A program made the translations under genes and the position numbers. A model generated the notes under the pieces. That model ran no database searches. It was given only the letters and a program-made list of their open reading frames with translations, and was not told where the DNA came from. Source: Microbacterium sp. SORGH_AS_0428 (GTDB lineage: Bacteria > Actinomycetota > Actinomycetes > Actinomycetales > Microbacteriaceae). Taken from it: 64,000 nt of DNA. The stretch covers positions 124,001 through 188,000 of the forward strand of contig NZ_JAVIZT010000001.1 of NCBI RefSeq assembly GCF_031453615.1, read 5' to 3'. This document shows positions 37,814 to 45,577 of the stretch, piece by piece (the first letter of the stretch is position 1; each line of letters starts with the position of its first letter).

Positions 37814-38017
37814 ATGAGTACGACCGAAGCGCTCTGGGTGGCCTACGGGAACGCCGGCGTGGTGGGCAGCATCCGCAAGGATGCCGGGGGATACGTCGTC
37901 ACGATGAGCGGGGCGGACGCCCATCTCGGAAGCTATCCCAGCATGGAGATCGCGAAGGGCGCGCTGCGCGCGCACCTCAAGCCCGGCTCGGCGCGGCCGG
38001 AGTTCCGTCAGCACTGA
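37814..38017 (+). CDS. Small conserved protein, unknown function
   Basis: 67 residues with a good GAGGAGG site at 37800-37806 and a TAGCGT hexamer (37790-37795) just before it. Sequence begins MSTTEALWVAYGNAGVVGSI and has YVVTMSGADAHLGSYPSMEIAKGALRAHL. It looks like a small beta-alpha fold resembling short hypothetical proteins of Microbacterium; no catalytic motif. Its last 41 bases overlap the 3' end of the convergent yczE-like gene. Confidence 0.65.
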   Translation: MSTTEALWVAYGNAGVVGSIRKDAGGYVVTMSGADAHLGSYPSMEIAKGALRAHLKPGSARPEFRQH

Positions 38018-38609
38018 TCGGCACGCCGGCGGCGCGTGGACGGCGCGCCAGCAGCGGCAGGGCGCGGTGCACGAGCGGTCCGATAAGCAGCGCGAAGGCG
38101 ACGGTCCCGAGTCCGACGGAGCCGCCGAGCAGCCAGCCCGCGCCGAGGACCGTCAGTTCGATGGCGGCGCGCGCGATCCAGATGGGGATGCCGAGGCGGG
38201 TGTGGAGTCCTGTCATCAGACCGTCGCGCGGGCCGGGTCCGAGCCCGGCACTGATGTAGAGGCCGGTGGCGAACGCCACCAGGACGATGCCGGCGAGAAG
38301 CACCAGGATCTGCGCGAGGATGCCGTCGGCGTCCGGTACGAGATCCAGCACCACCTGCATGCTCGTTCCGAGAAGGAGGATGTTGGCCAGGGTTCCGACG
38401 CCGGGCCGCTGGCGTAGCGGAATCCACGCGAGCATGACGGCCAGCCCCAGCAGATTGACGATCCAGCCGATTCCCCAGCCGGTGTGCAGAGCGATGCCCT
38501 GGGCGAGGACCGTCCAGGGGTCCACGCCGAGTCCCGCGCGAACGATGAGCGCTTCGCCGGCGCCGTAGATCGCCAAGCCGACGCCGAGTCGGATCAGTCG
38601 TGTGGTCAT
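37977..38609 (-). CDS. YczE family integral membrane protein
   Basis: 210 residues from ATG 38609. Five hydrophobic segments (LGVGLAIYGAGEALIVRAGL, GIGWIVNLLGLAVMLAWIPL, ILAQILVLLAGIVLVAFATG, LGIPIWIARAAIELTVLGAG, SVGLGTVAFALLIGPLVHRA) and the conserved LGPGPRDGLMTGLHTRLG motif identify the YczE/YitT-related family. Function unknown. Divergently arranged with a MocR-type regulator 63 bases away, a pairing known for YczR/YczE, so the regulator probably controls this gene. Confidence 0.85.
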   Translation of the reverse strand: MTTRLIRLGVGLAIYGAGEALIVRAGLGVDPWTVLAQGIALHTGWGIGWIVNLLGLAVMLAWIPLRQRPGVGTLANILLLGTSMQVVLDLVPDADGILAQILVLLAGIVLVAFATGLYISAGLGPGPRDGLMTGLHTRLGIPIWIARAAIELTVLGAGWLLGGSVGLGTVAFALLIGPLVHRALPLLARRPRAAGVPISADGTPAAPSRA

Positions 38610-38672
38610 GTCGTCTAGGACACCGCACAATTGGATACTGTCAAAGGTGCCAATCTCGATATACTGGCTTGC
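38610..38672. promoter_or_regulatory. Divergent control region between yczE-like and MocR genes
   Basis: 63 bases. The plus strand has TATACT (38660-38665), seven bases before ATG 38673. The minus strand has TTGACA (revcomp at about 38639-38644) as a possible -35 for the membrane-protein gene. Two related units GGATACTG (38632-38639) and GATATACTGG (38658-38667) are direct repeats such as MocR regulators bind. Confidence 0.5.
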
Positions 38673-40100
38673 ATGGACTCCCGGGTGAGCGCGAGGGCAC
38701 TGACGACGCGATTGGGTGGATGGCGCACGAGCGAGCCCGCATACGAGGCCCTCGCCGACGGGATCCGCCTTCTCTGTCTCGACAACCGGCTCCCCGCCGG
38801 CACCGCGCTCCCTGCGGAGCGGGAACTCGCGGCCGTGCTCGGCGTGAGCCGCACGACGGTCGCGGCCGCCTACCGGAGCCTTCGCGACAGCGGTCACATC
38901 CGCAGCCTCAGAGGCTCGGGCAGCGTCACGCAGGGAGCGCCGCAGCGCGCCGCCACGAGAACCGTCTCCGACCCTCGCGCCGTCGATCTCCAGCAGGCGA
39001 GCCCCGCGGCCTGGCCCGGCCTGGCGGGTGTGTTCGCCGAGGCCGCCACACAGGCGCCCGCATTGCTGGCACGCCCCGGCTACGACGTGGTCGGGCGCGA
39101 AGAGCTGCGCGCCGCGCTGGCCGATCGGTACACGCGACGCGGCATTGCGACCACATCGGCCCAGATCCTCATCACGAGCGGGGCGCAGAGCGCCCTCCAC
39201 CTCTTGGCCACCGTGCTCGTGCGCCGCGGTGACCGGGCGCTCATCGAGAGCCCGACGTATCCGCACGCGGCCGAAGCGCTCCGTGCGGCCGGCGCTCGGC
39301 TGGTGAGCGTTCCTGTGACCCCTGATGAGGGGTGGGATCTGGATCGCGCCGAGCAGGTGTTCGCTCGCGTGCGCCCCAGCCTCGCGTACCTGATGCCGGA
39401 CTTTCAGAATCCGACGGGGCGCTCGATGAGCGTGAACGAGCGCGAGTTGTTCGTGACGATGGCCGAGCGGGTGGGGACGACGCTCATCATCGACGAGACC
39501 ACCGCCGATCTCGACATCGACCGCGCGATCGACCCGCCTCCGTTCGGGGCGGGTGGTCAGGACGATCAGATCGTGCGTGTCGGTTCGTTCGGGAAGACGG
39601 TCTGGGGCGGTCTGCGCGTCGGGTGGGTGCGCGCCCCGGAGCAGCTCATCCGTCGGCTCATCGCGGCCCGCTTCCCGATCGAACTCGGAACCCCGGACTG
39701 GGAGCAGCACGTCGCGACGCTTCTCCTCCCGCATCTTCCGCAGGTCATCGCGCAGCGCGCGCATCTTCTGCGGACGGGACGTGATGCCGTCCGCGCGGCA
39801 TTGGCGGAGCAATTGCCCGAGTGGAACGTTCCTGCGGTCGACGGCGGGGTGGCGCTGTGGGTGGAGCTCGACCGCCCGTTCAGCAGCGCACTCGTGCTCG
39901 CGGCGCGCGCCGAGGGCGTGCTCTTGTCCGCCGGGCCCCGGTTCGGGGTGGACGGGGGATTCGAGAAGCATCTGCGCATCCCGTTCACCGCGGCCGCGCC
40001 CGACCTCGAGCGCGCCGTCGATGGGATCGCTCGTGCGTGGCGGCGGACCATCGGGGGAGCGACGCCTCTCAGAGAGGGGGCGCTGGATGCGGTGGTGTGA
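38673..40100 (+). CDS. MocR-type PLP-dependent transcriptional regulator (YczR-like)
   Basis: 475 residues from ATG 38673. N-terminal GntR winged helix (residues about 20-95) with AYEALADGIRLLCLDNRLPAG and LGVSRTTVAAAYRSLRDSGH, a linker, then an aminotransferase-fold domain: LITSGAQSALHLLATVLVR, LIESPTYPHAAEALRAAG, MPDFQNPTGRSM, DETTADLDID, and RVGSFGKTVWGGLRVGW with the PLP lysine in SFGKTVW. A PLP-responsive regulator of the neighbouring membrane protein is likely. Confidence 0.92.
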   Translation: MDSRVSARALTTRLGGWRTSEPAYEALADGIRLLCLDNRLPAGTALPAERELAAVLGVSRTTVAAAYRSLRDSGHIRSLRGSGSVTQGAPQRAATRTVSDPRAVDLQQASPAAWPGLAGVFAEAATQAPALLARPGYDVVGREELRAALADRYTRRGIATTSAQILITSGAQSALHLLATVLVRRGDRALIESPTYPHAAEALRAAGARLVSVPVTPDEGWDLDRAEQVFARVRPSLAYLMPDFQNPTGRSMSVNERELFVTMAERVGTTLIIDETTADLDIDRAIDPPPFGAGGQDDQIVRVGSFGKTVWGGLRVGWVRAPEQLIRRLIAARFPIELGTPDWEQHVATLLLPHLPQVIAQRAHLLRTGRDAVRAALAEQLPEWNVPAVDGGVALWVELDRPFSSALVLAARAEGVLLSAGPRFGVDGGFEKHLRIPFTAAAPDLERAVDGIARAWRRTIGGATPLREGALDAVV

Positions 40101-40103
40101 GGT

Positions 40104-40334
40104 TCAGCCGCGGCGGAGCACCGCGACGGCGTCATCACGTCGCCAGAACTCGCCGACGTCGATGAAGGCCCGCGAGGACCACCGGTAGCGACGGGCGCGG
40201 TAGCGCATCCCGTCGGGGCGCGCGAGCGCATCGATCACGCCGATCACCCCGCCTGCGGCGTCGAGCACGCGCCATCGATCCAGTCCGAGGGCGACCAGAG
40301 CCGGAGCGGTCGCGGTGTGCGTTCCTGCGTTCAT
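40104..40334 (-). CDS. Small protein of unknown function
   Basis: 76 residues from ATG 40334 with AGAGGAA on the minus strand. Sequence LVALGLDRWRVLDAAGGVIGVIDAL and MRYRARRYRWSSRAFIDVGEFWRRDDAVAVL suggests a small beta-rich basic protein. I do not recognise a family. It converges with the MocR gene (stops three bases apart). Confidence 0.55.
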   Translation of the reverse strand: MNAGTHTATAPALVALGLDRWRVLDAAGGVIGVIDALARPDGMRYRARRYRWSSRAFIDVGEFWRRDDAVAVLRRG

Positions 40335-40549
40335 CCGTGTTCCTCTCGTCGTATCGACGGTATCGACGGCCACCGACACCGCATCCTCCCTCCTCCCCAG
40401 CGGGAGACGAACGGCGCGTTTGCCGCATCCGCGTCCGCGGGGCGTTACGGGATCTGATCGGACCGGCACAGTTGTCTTCGCTGCGGCGCCCGTCGGGCAC
40501 CCGGGCGCCGCAGCGTCGCCCCACGTGCCCGGCTGAGAGGAGACACACC

Positions 40550-41026
40550 ATGAAGGAACGCATCACGATCGTCGGGAATGTGGCGGCGACGCCCGAACTG
40601 CGGCGGATGCCCTCGGGCGACGCGGTCGTCAGCTTCCGCGTCGGCGTGACCGAACGTCGCCAGGACAAGCAGACCTCGCAGTGGGTCGACGGGAACACCA
40701 GCTGGTATCGCGTGAGCGCCTACCGCGGACTGGCCGAGAACATCCACCGCTCGATCGGATCGGGCGAGCGGGTCGTCGTGAGCGGTCGTTTCTCACTGCA
40801 GGAGTGGGAGACCGACACGAAGAAGGGCGTCTCGGCGGAGATCGAGGCGGAGGCCGTGGGCCATGACCTGCGGTGGGGCACGACTGTCTACACGCGCACC
40901 GCCGCGCGGTCGGGGGAGGCCGCCGGGCACGACGTCATCCCCCTCACGGGTCCGGTCGACGAAGACGGATGGGCGGCGCCCGGTGCGGTGAGCGAGGAGG
41001 TGAGCGTCGGGTCCACTCCGTTCTGA
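40550..41026 (+). CDS. Single-stranded DNA-binding protein (paralogue)
   Basis: 158 residues, ATG 40550 with GAGAGGAGA upstream. The OB fold shows ITIVGNVAATPELRRMPSGD, SFRVGVTERRQDK, SWYRVSAYRGLAENIHRSIG and VVVSGRFSLQEWETDTKKGV. The C-terminal tail is short and acidic but ends GSTPF rather than the usual DDDIPF-type tip. The principal ssb of such genomes lies with rpsF/rplI; this is the second copy, which in Mycobacterium also stands by ettA. The 215-base gap upstream holds only a 9-base tandem repeat. Confidence 0.9.
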   Translation: MKERITIVGNVAATPELRRMPSGDAVVSFRVGVTERRQDKQTSQWVDGNTSWYRVSAYRGLAENIHRSIGSGERVVVSGRFSLQEWETDTKKGVSAEIEAEAVGHDLRWGTTVYTRTAARSGEAAGHDVIPLTGPVDEDGWAAPGAVSEEVSVGSTPF

Positions 41027-41030
41027 TGCC

Positions 41031-41036
41031 TAAACT
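41031..41036 (+). promoter_or_regulatory. Putative -10 element TAAACT, leaderless arrangement
   Basis: TAAACT, six bases, then GTG 41043 of the DUF6993 lipoprotein. Confidence 0.5.
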
Positions 41037-41042
41037 GGCCCC

Positions 41043-41528
41043 GTGACCCCGCCCCGCGCCGTCCGACTGTCCGCCCTCGTCCTCGTGGCTGCGGCCGGCG
41101 CCGTGATGCTCGCGGCGTGCACGCCATCGCCTGAGCCGAGCCCGACCGTGTCGGTCTCGACTCCCACCGCCACGACCCCGGCTCCGAGCGCGGCACCGAC
41201 TCTCGTCCCGGAGGGGTCGGCCGAAGACAACCTGCCGCTGTTCACGAGCGTGGTCGATGGGGTGTGGGCCGGCCCCGACCAGGTTTCGGGGCGCGCCTAC
41301 ATCGACGCTCTCACGGCGGCCGGCTTCGACAAGGCCGCGATGCAGGTCACCCCTGATCAGTCGACGGTGAACAATCCTGCAGAGAGCATCCAGTTCTCGG
41401 TGCGCTGGGGCGACGAGTGCCTGATCGGCCAGGTGGGTCCCGCCACACGCGAGGCCGTGACGGTCGTGGAGCCGGGCCTCTCCGACGGCACGTGTCTGAT
41501 CGGTCGCACCCGCGCCATCGACTGGTAG
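41043..41528 (+). CDS. DUF6993-like lipoprotein
   Basis: 161 residues. Lipoprotein signal LSALVLVAAAGAVMLAAC with the lipidated Cys at residue 26, then a Pro/Ser/Thr linker, then about 95 residues with GRAYIDALTAAGFDKAAMQV and SVRWGDECLIGQVG, ending GTCLIGRTRAIDW. The two late cysteines may form a disulfide. This matches small actinobacterial lipoproteins next to ettA; function unknown. Confidence 0.75.
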   Translation: MTPPRAVRLSALVLVAAAGAVMLAACTPSPEPSPTVSVSTPTATTPAPSAAPTLVPEGSAEDNLPLFTSVVDGVWAGPDQVSGRAYIDALTAAGFDKAAMQVTPDQSTVNNPAESIQFSVRWGDECLIGQVGPATREAVTVVEPGLSDGTCLIGRTRAIDW

Positions 41529-41556
41529 ACCGGCGGCAGGCCGGGTGAGCGCCGTC

Positions 41557-41562
41557 TAGACT
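41557..41562 (+). promoter_or_regulatory. Putative -10 element TAGACT of ettA
   Basis: TAGACT, nine bases (GGAGCGGAT), then ATG 41572. The GGAG in the spacer may be a ribosome binding site if initiation is further upstream. Confidence 0.5.
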
Positions 41563-41571
41563 GGAGCGGAT

Positions 41572-43251
41572 ATGGCCGAATACATCTACTCCATGGTCCG
41601 TGCCCGCAAAGCGGTCGGCGAGAAGCTCATCCTCGACGACGTCACGATGGCGTTCCTCCCCGGTGCGAAGATCGGCATGGTGGGTCCGAACGGCGCCGGC
41701 AAGTCGACGATCCTCAAGATCATGGCGGGTCTCGACCAGCCCTCGAACGGCGAGGCCAAGCTGAGCCCGGGCTACAGCGTCGGCATCCTGATGCAGGAGC
41801 CCGAGCTCGACGAGACGAAGACCGTGCTGGAGAACATCCAGGACGGTGTCGCGATCAAGGCCAAGCTCGATCGCTTCAACGAGATCTCCGGTCTGATGGC
41901 CGATCCCGACGCCGACTTCGACGCGCTGCTGGCCGAGATGGGTGTGCTGCAGGAAGAGATCGACGCGGCCGACGGCTGGGACCTCGACTCGCAGCTCGAG
42001 CAGGCGATGGATGCGCTGCGCACCCCGCCCGGCGATGCCGCGATCGGCCCGCTCTCCGGTGGTGAGCGCCGTCGCGTCGCGCTGGCGAAGCTCCTGCTGC
42101 AGAAGCCCGACCTTCTCCTGCTCGACGAGCCCACGAACCACCTCGACGCCGAGAGCGTGCTCTGGCTCGAGCAGCACCTGCAGTCCTACAAGGGTGCCGT
42201 CATCGCGATCACCCACGATCGGTACTTCCTCGACAATGTCGCGGAGTGGATCGCCGAGGTCGATCGCGGTCGTCTGATCGGCTACGAGGGCAACTACTCG
42301 ACGTACCTCGAGAAGAAGGCCGAGCGGCTCGATGTCCAGGGCAAGAAGGACGCGAAGCTCGCCAAGCGCCTCAAGGACGAACTCGAATGGGTCCGTTCGA
42401 GTGCGAAGGGCCGCCAGACCAAGTCGAAGGCGCGTCTCGCGCGGTATGAGGAGATGGCGGCGGAGGCCGAGCGCACGCGGAAGCTGGACTTCGAGGAGAT
42501 CCAGATCCCTGCCGGTCCCCGCCTCGGAAACGTGGTCATCGAGGCGAAGAAGCTCCACAAGGGCTTCGGCGACCGCGTCCTCATCGACGGACTCAGCTTC
42601 AGCCTGCCGCCGAACGGCATCGTCGGCGTCATCGGCCCGAACGGCGTCGGCAAGACCACGCTGTTCAAGACGATCGTCGGGCTCGAGTCGCTGGACGGCG
42701 GCGATCTGAAGGTCGGCGAGACGGTCAAGATCAGCTACGTCGACCAGTCTCGCGCGAACATCGATCCCAACAAGACGCTGTGGGAGGTCGTCTCCGACGG
42801 ACTCGACATCATCACGGTCGGCAAGACCGAGATCCCGTCGCGCGCCTACGTCTCGAAGTTCGGGTTCAAGGGACCGGACCAGCAGAAGAAGGCCGGCGTC
42901 CTCTCGGGTGGTGAGCGCAACCGTCTGAATCTCGCGCTGACGCTCAAGGAGGGCGGCAACCTGCTGCTGCTCGACGAGCCGACCAACGACCTCGACGTCG
43001 AGACGCTGAGCTCGCTCGAGAACGCGCTGCTGGAATTCCCCGGCTGTGCCGTGGTCATCACGCACGACCGGTGGTTCCTCGACCGCATCGCGACCCACAT
43101 CCTCGCCTACGAGGGCACGGACGACAATCCCGCCCAGTGGTACTGGTTCGAGGGCAACTTCGAGGCGTACGAGCAGAACAAGATCGAGCGCCTCGGTCCG
43201 GATGCGGCCAACCCGCACCGTTCGACGCACCGCAAGCTGACACGCGACTGA
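41572..43251 (+). CDS. ettA: Energy-dependent translational throttle protein EttA (ABC-F)
   Basis: 559 residues. Two ABC ATPase domains without membrane segments: Walker A GPNGAGKST and signature LSGGERRRVALAKLLLQ in the first, GPNGVGKTT and LSGGERNRLNLALTLK in the second. Between them is the acidic/basic P-site-tRNA-interacting linker (EKKAERLDVQGKKDAKLAKR). EttA gates ribosomes into elongation by ATP/ADP ratio. Preceded by a lipoprotein gene and followed by a hairpin at 43256. Confidence 0.97.
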   Translation: MAEYIYSMVRARKAVGEKLILDDVTMAFLPGAKIGMVGPNGAGKSTILKIMAGLDQPSNGEAKLSPGYSVGILMQEPELDETKTVLENIQDGVAIKAKLDRFNEISGLMADPDADFDALLAEMGVLQEEIDAADGWDLDSQLEQAMDALRTPPGDAAIGPLSGGERRRVALAKLLLQKPDLLLLDEPTNHLDAESVLWLEQHLQSYKGAVIAITHDRYFLDNVAEWIAEVDRGRLIGYEGNYSTYLEKKAERLDVQGKKDAKLAKRLKDELEWVRSSAKGRQTKSKARLARYEEMAAEAERTRKLDFEEIQIPAGPRLGNVVIEAKKLHKGFGDRVLIDGLSFSLPPNGIVGVIGPNGVGKTTLFKTIVGLESLDGGDLKVGETVKISYVDQSRANIDPNKTLWEVVSDGLDIITVGKTEIPSRAYVSKFGFKGPDQQKKAGVLSGGERNRLNLALTLKEGGNLLLLDEPTNDLDVETLSSLENALLEFPGCAVVITHDRWFLDRIATHILAYEGTDDNPAQWYWFEGNFEAYEQNKIERLGPDAANPHRSTHRKLTRD

Positions 43252-43255
43252 TGCC

Positions 43256-43290
43256 GGATGCGGATCGCCCCTCACGGGCGGTCCGCATCC
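43256..43290 (+). terminator. 15-pair hairpin after ettA
   Basis: GGATGCGGATCGCCC (43256-43270), loop CTCAC, GGGCGGTCCGCATCC (43276-43290), one G-T pair. It ends 24 bases before the next ATG, so read-through into the thioesterase remains possible. Confidence 0.65.
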
Positions 43291-43314
43291 TGCATTCGAG
43301 CAGTGGGAGAGACC

Positions 43315-43803
43315 ATGACCGAGGGCGATCGCCGGCTTCACGTGCCCATCCACCTGCGATGGGGAGACCTCGACGCGTTCAACCACGTCAACAACACCTC
43401 GATGCTGAAGCTTCTCGAGGAGGCGCGCGTGCGTGCCTTCTGGGCAGCGGATGACACCGAGCCGCAGTATCCGACCGCGGTCGTGCCGGCCGGGGCCGCG
43501 GCCGGTGTGCTCACCCTCATCGCCCGCCAGGAGATCGAGTACCTGCATCCCGTGCCGTACCAGCGCGCGCCGCTCGATGTCCAATTGTGGTTCGGGAGCC
43601 TCGGTGGATCCAGCATGGAGGTCTGCTACGAGGTCTTCAGCCCGCTGACGGGCGAGCAGCCTCAGACGCTCTACGCCCGCTCATCCGCCGTCGTGGTCAC
43701 GGTCGATGCCGCCACGGGGCGGCCCATGCGGCTCACCGAACGGATGCGCGAGGCCTGGGAACCGTACCTGGGCGCGCCGATCGCCTACGCCCGACGGCGC
43801 TGA
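43315..43803 (+). CDS. Hotdog-fold acyl-CoA thioesterase (4HBT-like)
   Basis: 162 residues from ATG 43315. The hotdog catalytic Asp is in HLRWGDLDAFNHVNNTSML, the usual D-x-x-x-x-x-H-x-N signature. EIEYLHPVPYQRAPLDVQLW follows. Cytosolic enzyme hydrolysing acyl-CoA; in Mycobacterium a similar thioesterase follows ettA. A GC-rich hairpin terminator is at 43809 and a long palindrome at 43855 lies before the convergent tesB gene. Confidence 0.88.
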   Translation: MTEGDRRLHVPIHLRWGDLDAFNHVNNTSMLKLLEEARVRAFWAADDTEPQYPTAVVPAGAAAGVLTLIARQEIEYLHPVPYQRAPLDVQLWFGSLGGSSMEVCYEVFSPLTGEQPQTLYARSSAVVVTVDAATGRPMRLTERMREAWEPYLGAPIAYARRR

Positions 43804-43808
43804 GCGTC

Positions 43809-43845
43809 GCGCCCGCCGCCGCGGATCTCCTCCGCGGGCGGGCGC
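43809..43845 (+). terminator. GC-rich hairpin after the thioesterase gene
   Basis: GCGCCCGCC (43809-43817), two bulged bases, CGCGGA, loop TCTCC, TCCGCG, GGCGGGCGC (43837-43845). Fifteen pairs right after the stop at 43803; no T-run. Confidence 0.6.
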
Positions 43846-43854
43846 CCCTCCCTT

Positions 43855-43925
43855 CGCGAGACTGCATCTCTCGAACGAGATCACTGTCATTACCCGTGAT
43901 CTCGTGGCGAGAATGCAGTCTCGCG
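43855..43925. repeat. 71-base near-perfect palindrome between convergent genes
   Basis: The left arm (43855-43884) and right arm (43896-43925) are each 30 bases around the 11-base centre TGTCATTACCC. The outer 13 bases (CGCGAGACTGCAT with ATGCAGTCTCGCG) and inner 10 (ACGAGATCAC with GTGATCTCGT) match perfectly; the seven between can pair only with a one-base shift (TCTCG with CGAGA). Composition is more AT-rich than its surroundings and there is no coding frame. Placement between two stop codons fits a dispersed REP/RAYT-like palindromic unit or a bidirectional stop signal. No second copy occurs in this window. Confidence 0.8.
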
Positions 43926-43948
43926 GTGGAGACGGCGGTCGAACGGCG

Positions 43949-44860
43949 CTAGGAGTCCTCGGTCGGCGCGGGAACACGCACCATGATCTCCTGCGCGACG
44001 CTGGCCACGAGCTCACCGGCGCGCGTGTAGATGCGGCCGGTTGCGAGCCCGCGCCCGCCGCGCGCACTGGGGGAGTCCTGCGTGTACAGGAGCCAGTCGT
44101 CGACGGCGGCGGGGCGGTGCCACCACATCGCGTGATCGAGACTCGCCACATTGAGTCGCGGCGTGCGCCACGTGAGACCGTGCGCGCGCAGGATCGACTC
44201 CTGGATGGTCATGTCCGACAGATAGGCCAGCATCGCGCGATGCAGCAGGGGGTCGGCGGGCAGAGTCCGGCGCAGCCGCATCCAGACGCTCTGGTGCGGT
44301 TGCGGGGTCACCGCTTCGCCCTCGAACAACGTTCCGGGGACGTGGCGGACCTCGACCGGCAGCTCGCTGATGCTGCGCATCGACAGGGGATGCAGCTGGT
44401 CCGACTCCTGCGGCACGAGCGCCTCCGGCTCCGGCACATCCGGCATCGGTTCGGCGTGGTCGAGGCCGGCGTCGTCGGTCTGGAACGAGGCGATCATCGA
44501 GAAGATCGGCACGCCCTCCTGGTACGCCTGGGTGCGGCGGGCCGAGAAGGAGCGGCCGTCGCGCAGCCGGTCCACCGAGAACGTCAGCCCCCGGGAAGAG
44601 TCGCCGGCGCGCAGGAAGTACCCGTGCATGGAGTGGATCGGGCGGTCTTCGGCGACCGTGCGTGACGCGGCGACCACCGACTGGCCGAGCACCTGCCCGC
44701 CGTAGATGCGCCCGAGGGGCATGGCGTGCGAGTCGCCCGTGAAGATGTCCTCGGTCGTGCGGGCAGCGCTCGACGCGATCGAGAGGACTTCGATGAGGGA
44801 GCCGACCGGGTCGCTCGCGTGCTCCGTGCGTCCGCCGGTGGGTTCATCGCTGGTCGTCAT
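43949..44860 (-). CDS. tesB: Acyl-CoA thioesterase II
   Basis: 303 residues, ATG 44860 with AGGAGAA before it. Double-hotdog TesB: GRIYGGQVLGQSVVAASRTV and SMHGYFLRAGDSSRGLTFSV in the first half; RMLTLPADPLLHRAMLAYLSD-type segment in the second (LPADPLLHRAMLAYLSDMT), SLDHAMWWHRP and GLATGRIYTRAGELVASVAQ. Catalytic Asp/Thr/Gln positions lie in these segments. Hydrolyses medium and long acyl-CoAs. Two thioesterases thus converge around the palindrome. Confidence 0.95.
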   Translation of the reverse strand: MTTSDEPTGGRTEHASDPVGSLIEVLSIASSAARTTEDIFTGDSHAMPLGRIYGGQVLGQSVVAASRTVAEDRPIHSMHGYFLRAGDSSRGLTFSVDRLRDGRSFSARRTQAYQEGVPIFSMIASFQTDDAGLDHAEPMPDVPEPEALVPQESDQLHPLSMRSISELPVEVRHVPGTLFEGEAVTPQPHQSVWMRLRRTLPADPLLHRAMLAYLSDMTIQESILRAHGLTWRTPRLNVASLDHAMWWHRPAAVDDWLLYTQDSPSARGGRGLATGRIYTRAGELVASVAQEIMVRVPAPTEDS

Positions 44861-44894
44861 TGGTTCTCCTCGGCTCGCCGCATGCCGGCGTTGC

Positions 44895-44900
44895 TAGTTT
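44895..44900 (+). promoter_or_regulatory. Putative -10 element TAGTTT, leaderless arrangement
   Basis: TAGTTT, seven bases, then GTG 44908 of the unknown protein gene, divergent from tesB. Confidence 0.45.
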
Positions 44901-44907
44901 AGGTGGG

Positions 44908-45573
44908 GTGTCCGCTCGTCTTCTGTTCCCCGACCCTGAGGCCGCGGCGGATGCTCTGACGTTCGCCGGACGGGCCGGAGCGCTCGACCGCGATGCGGCC
45001 GTCCACTTCCGCGCCGCCGCGGGCGTGCTGACCATGACGACCGCGGTGCTGGCATCGCGCGGTCTGCTCGACGCGACGCCCACGGTGCTGGCCATGCGCG
45101 TGCTGCCCGTGGATCCGGAGCTGGAGTGCGACCTCTCCGTGCCCGCGTCGCAGCTCGCGGCCGCGTCGGAGACGGCGATCGCGCTGGGCGACACGTCGGT
45201 CCGCCCGCCTTGGGCCGGCGTCACCCCGCCGCGCAGCGGATGGGAGCCGTCGGGCCGGATCGCATCGGACCTCCTGGCGGCGCGCGCGCAGTGGGGGATG
45301 GCGGCCGTCGCCGATGCGCTGCCGAACGACCCCGGCGAGGAGATCGTGCGCTCGGCGAGGCTCCGGGTGTGGGCGGAGCCGGATGAGGCACTGGGCTCCC
45401 AGTTGCGCGCCGTCGCCTTCGGTGCCGTGGCGATGGGCTTCGTGCTCGGAGAGGAGCACGGCCGCGTGTTCTCCGCCCCGGGGTGGACGCGCCTGTCACT
45501 CGCGCGGGGTCACATCCTCGTGCGTGTACCGATGCGTTCGGGGATGACTGCGGTACGCGCGACGGGATCCTGA
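44908..45573 (+). CDS. Conserved actinobacterial protein, unknown function
   Basis: 221 residues from GTG 44908. Ala-rich, soluble; begins MSARLLFPDPEAAADALTFA and includes VHFRAAAGVLTMTTAVLAS, WEPSGRIASDLLAARAQWGM and AVAFGAVAMGFVLGEEHGRV. Similar sequences are common in Microbacteriaceae next to tesB, but I know of no function. No signal peptide, and no cofactor or nucleotide-binding motif. It converges with the FAD dehydrogenase gene. Confidence 0.7.
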   Translation: MSARLLFPDPEAAADALTFAGRAGALDRDAAVHFRAAAGVLTMTTAVLASRGLLDATPTVLAMRVLPVDPELECDLSVPASQLAAASETAIALGDTSVRPPWAGVTPPRSGWEPSGRIASDLLAARAQWGMAAVADALPNDPGEEIVRSARLRVWAEPDEALGSQLRAVAFGAVAMGFVLGEEHGRVFSAPGWTRLSLARGHILVRVPMRSGMTAVRATGS

Positions 45574-45577
45574 AGGC

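Noticed and set aside
37977..39971. An open minus-strand frame of 664 codons antisense to the MocR gene
   Set aside because: Only the last 210 codons (from 38609) match a family; the rest is a high-GC shadow of the regulator gene.
40352..40369. Tandem copies of TATCGACGG upstream of ssb
   Set aside because: Only two copies, common bases for this genome, no regulator known; too weak to call an operator.
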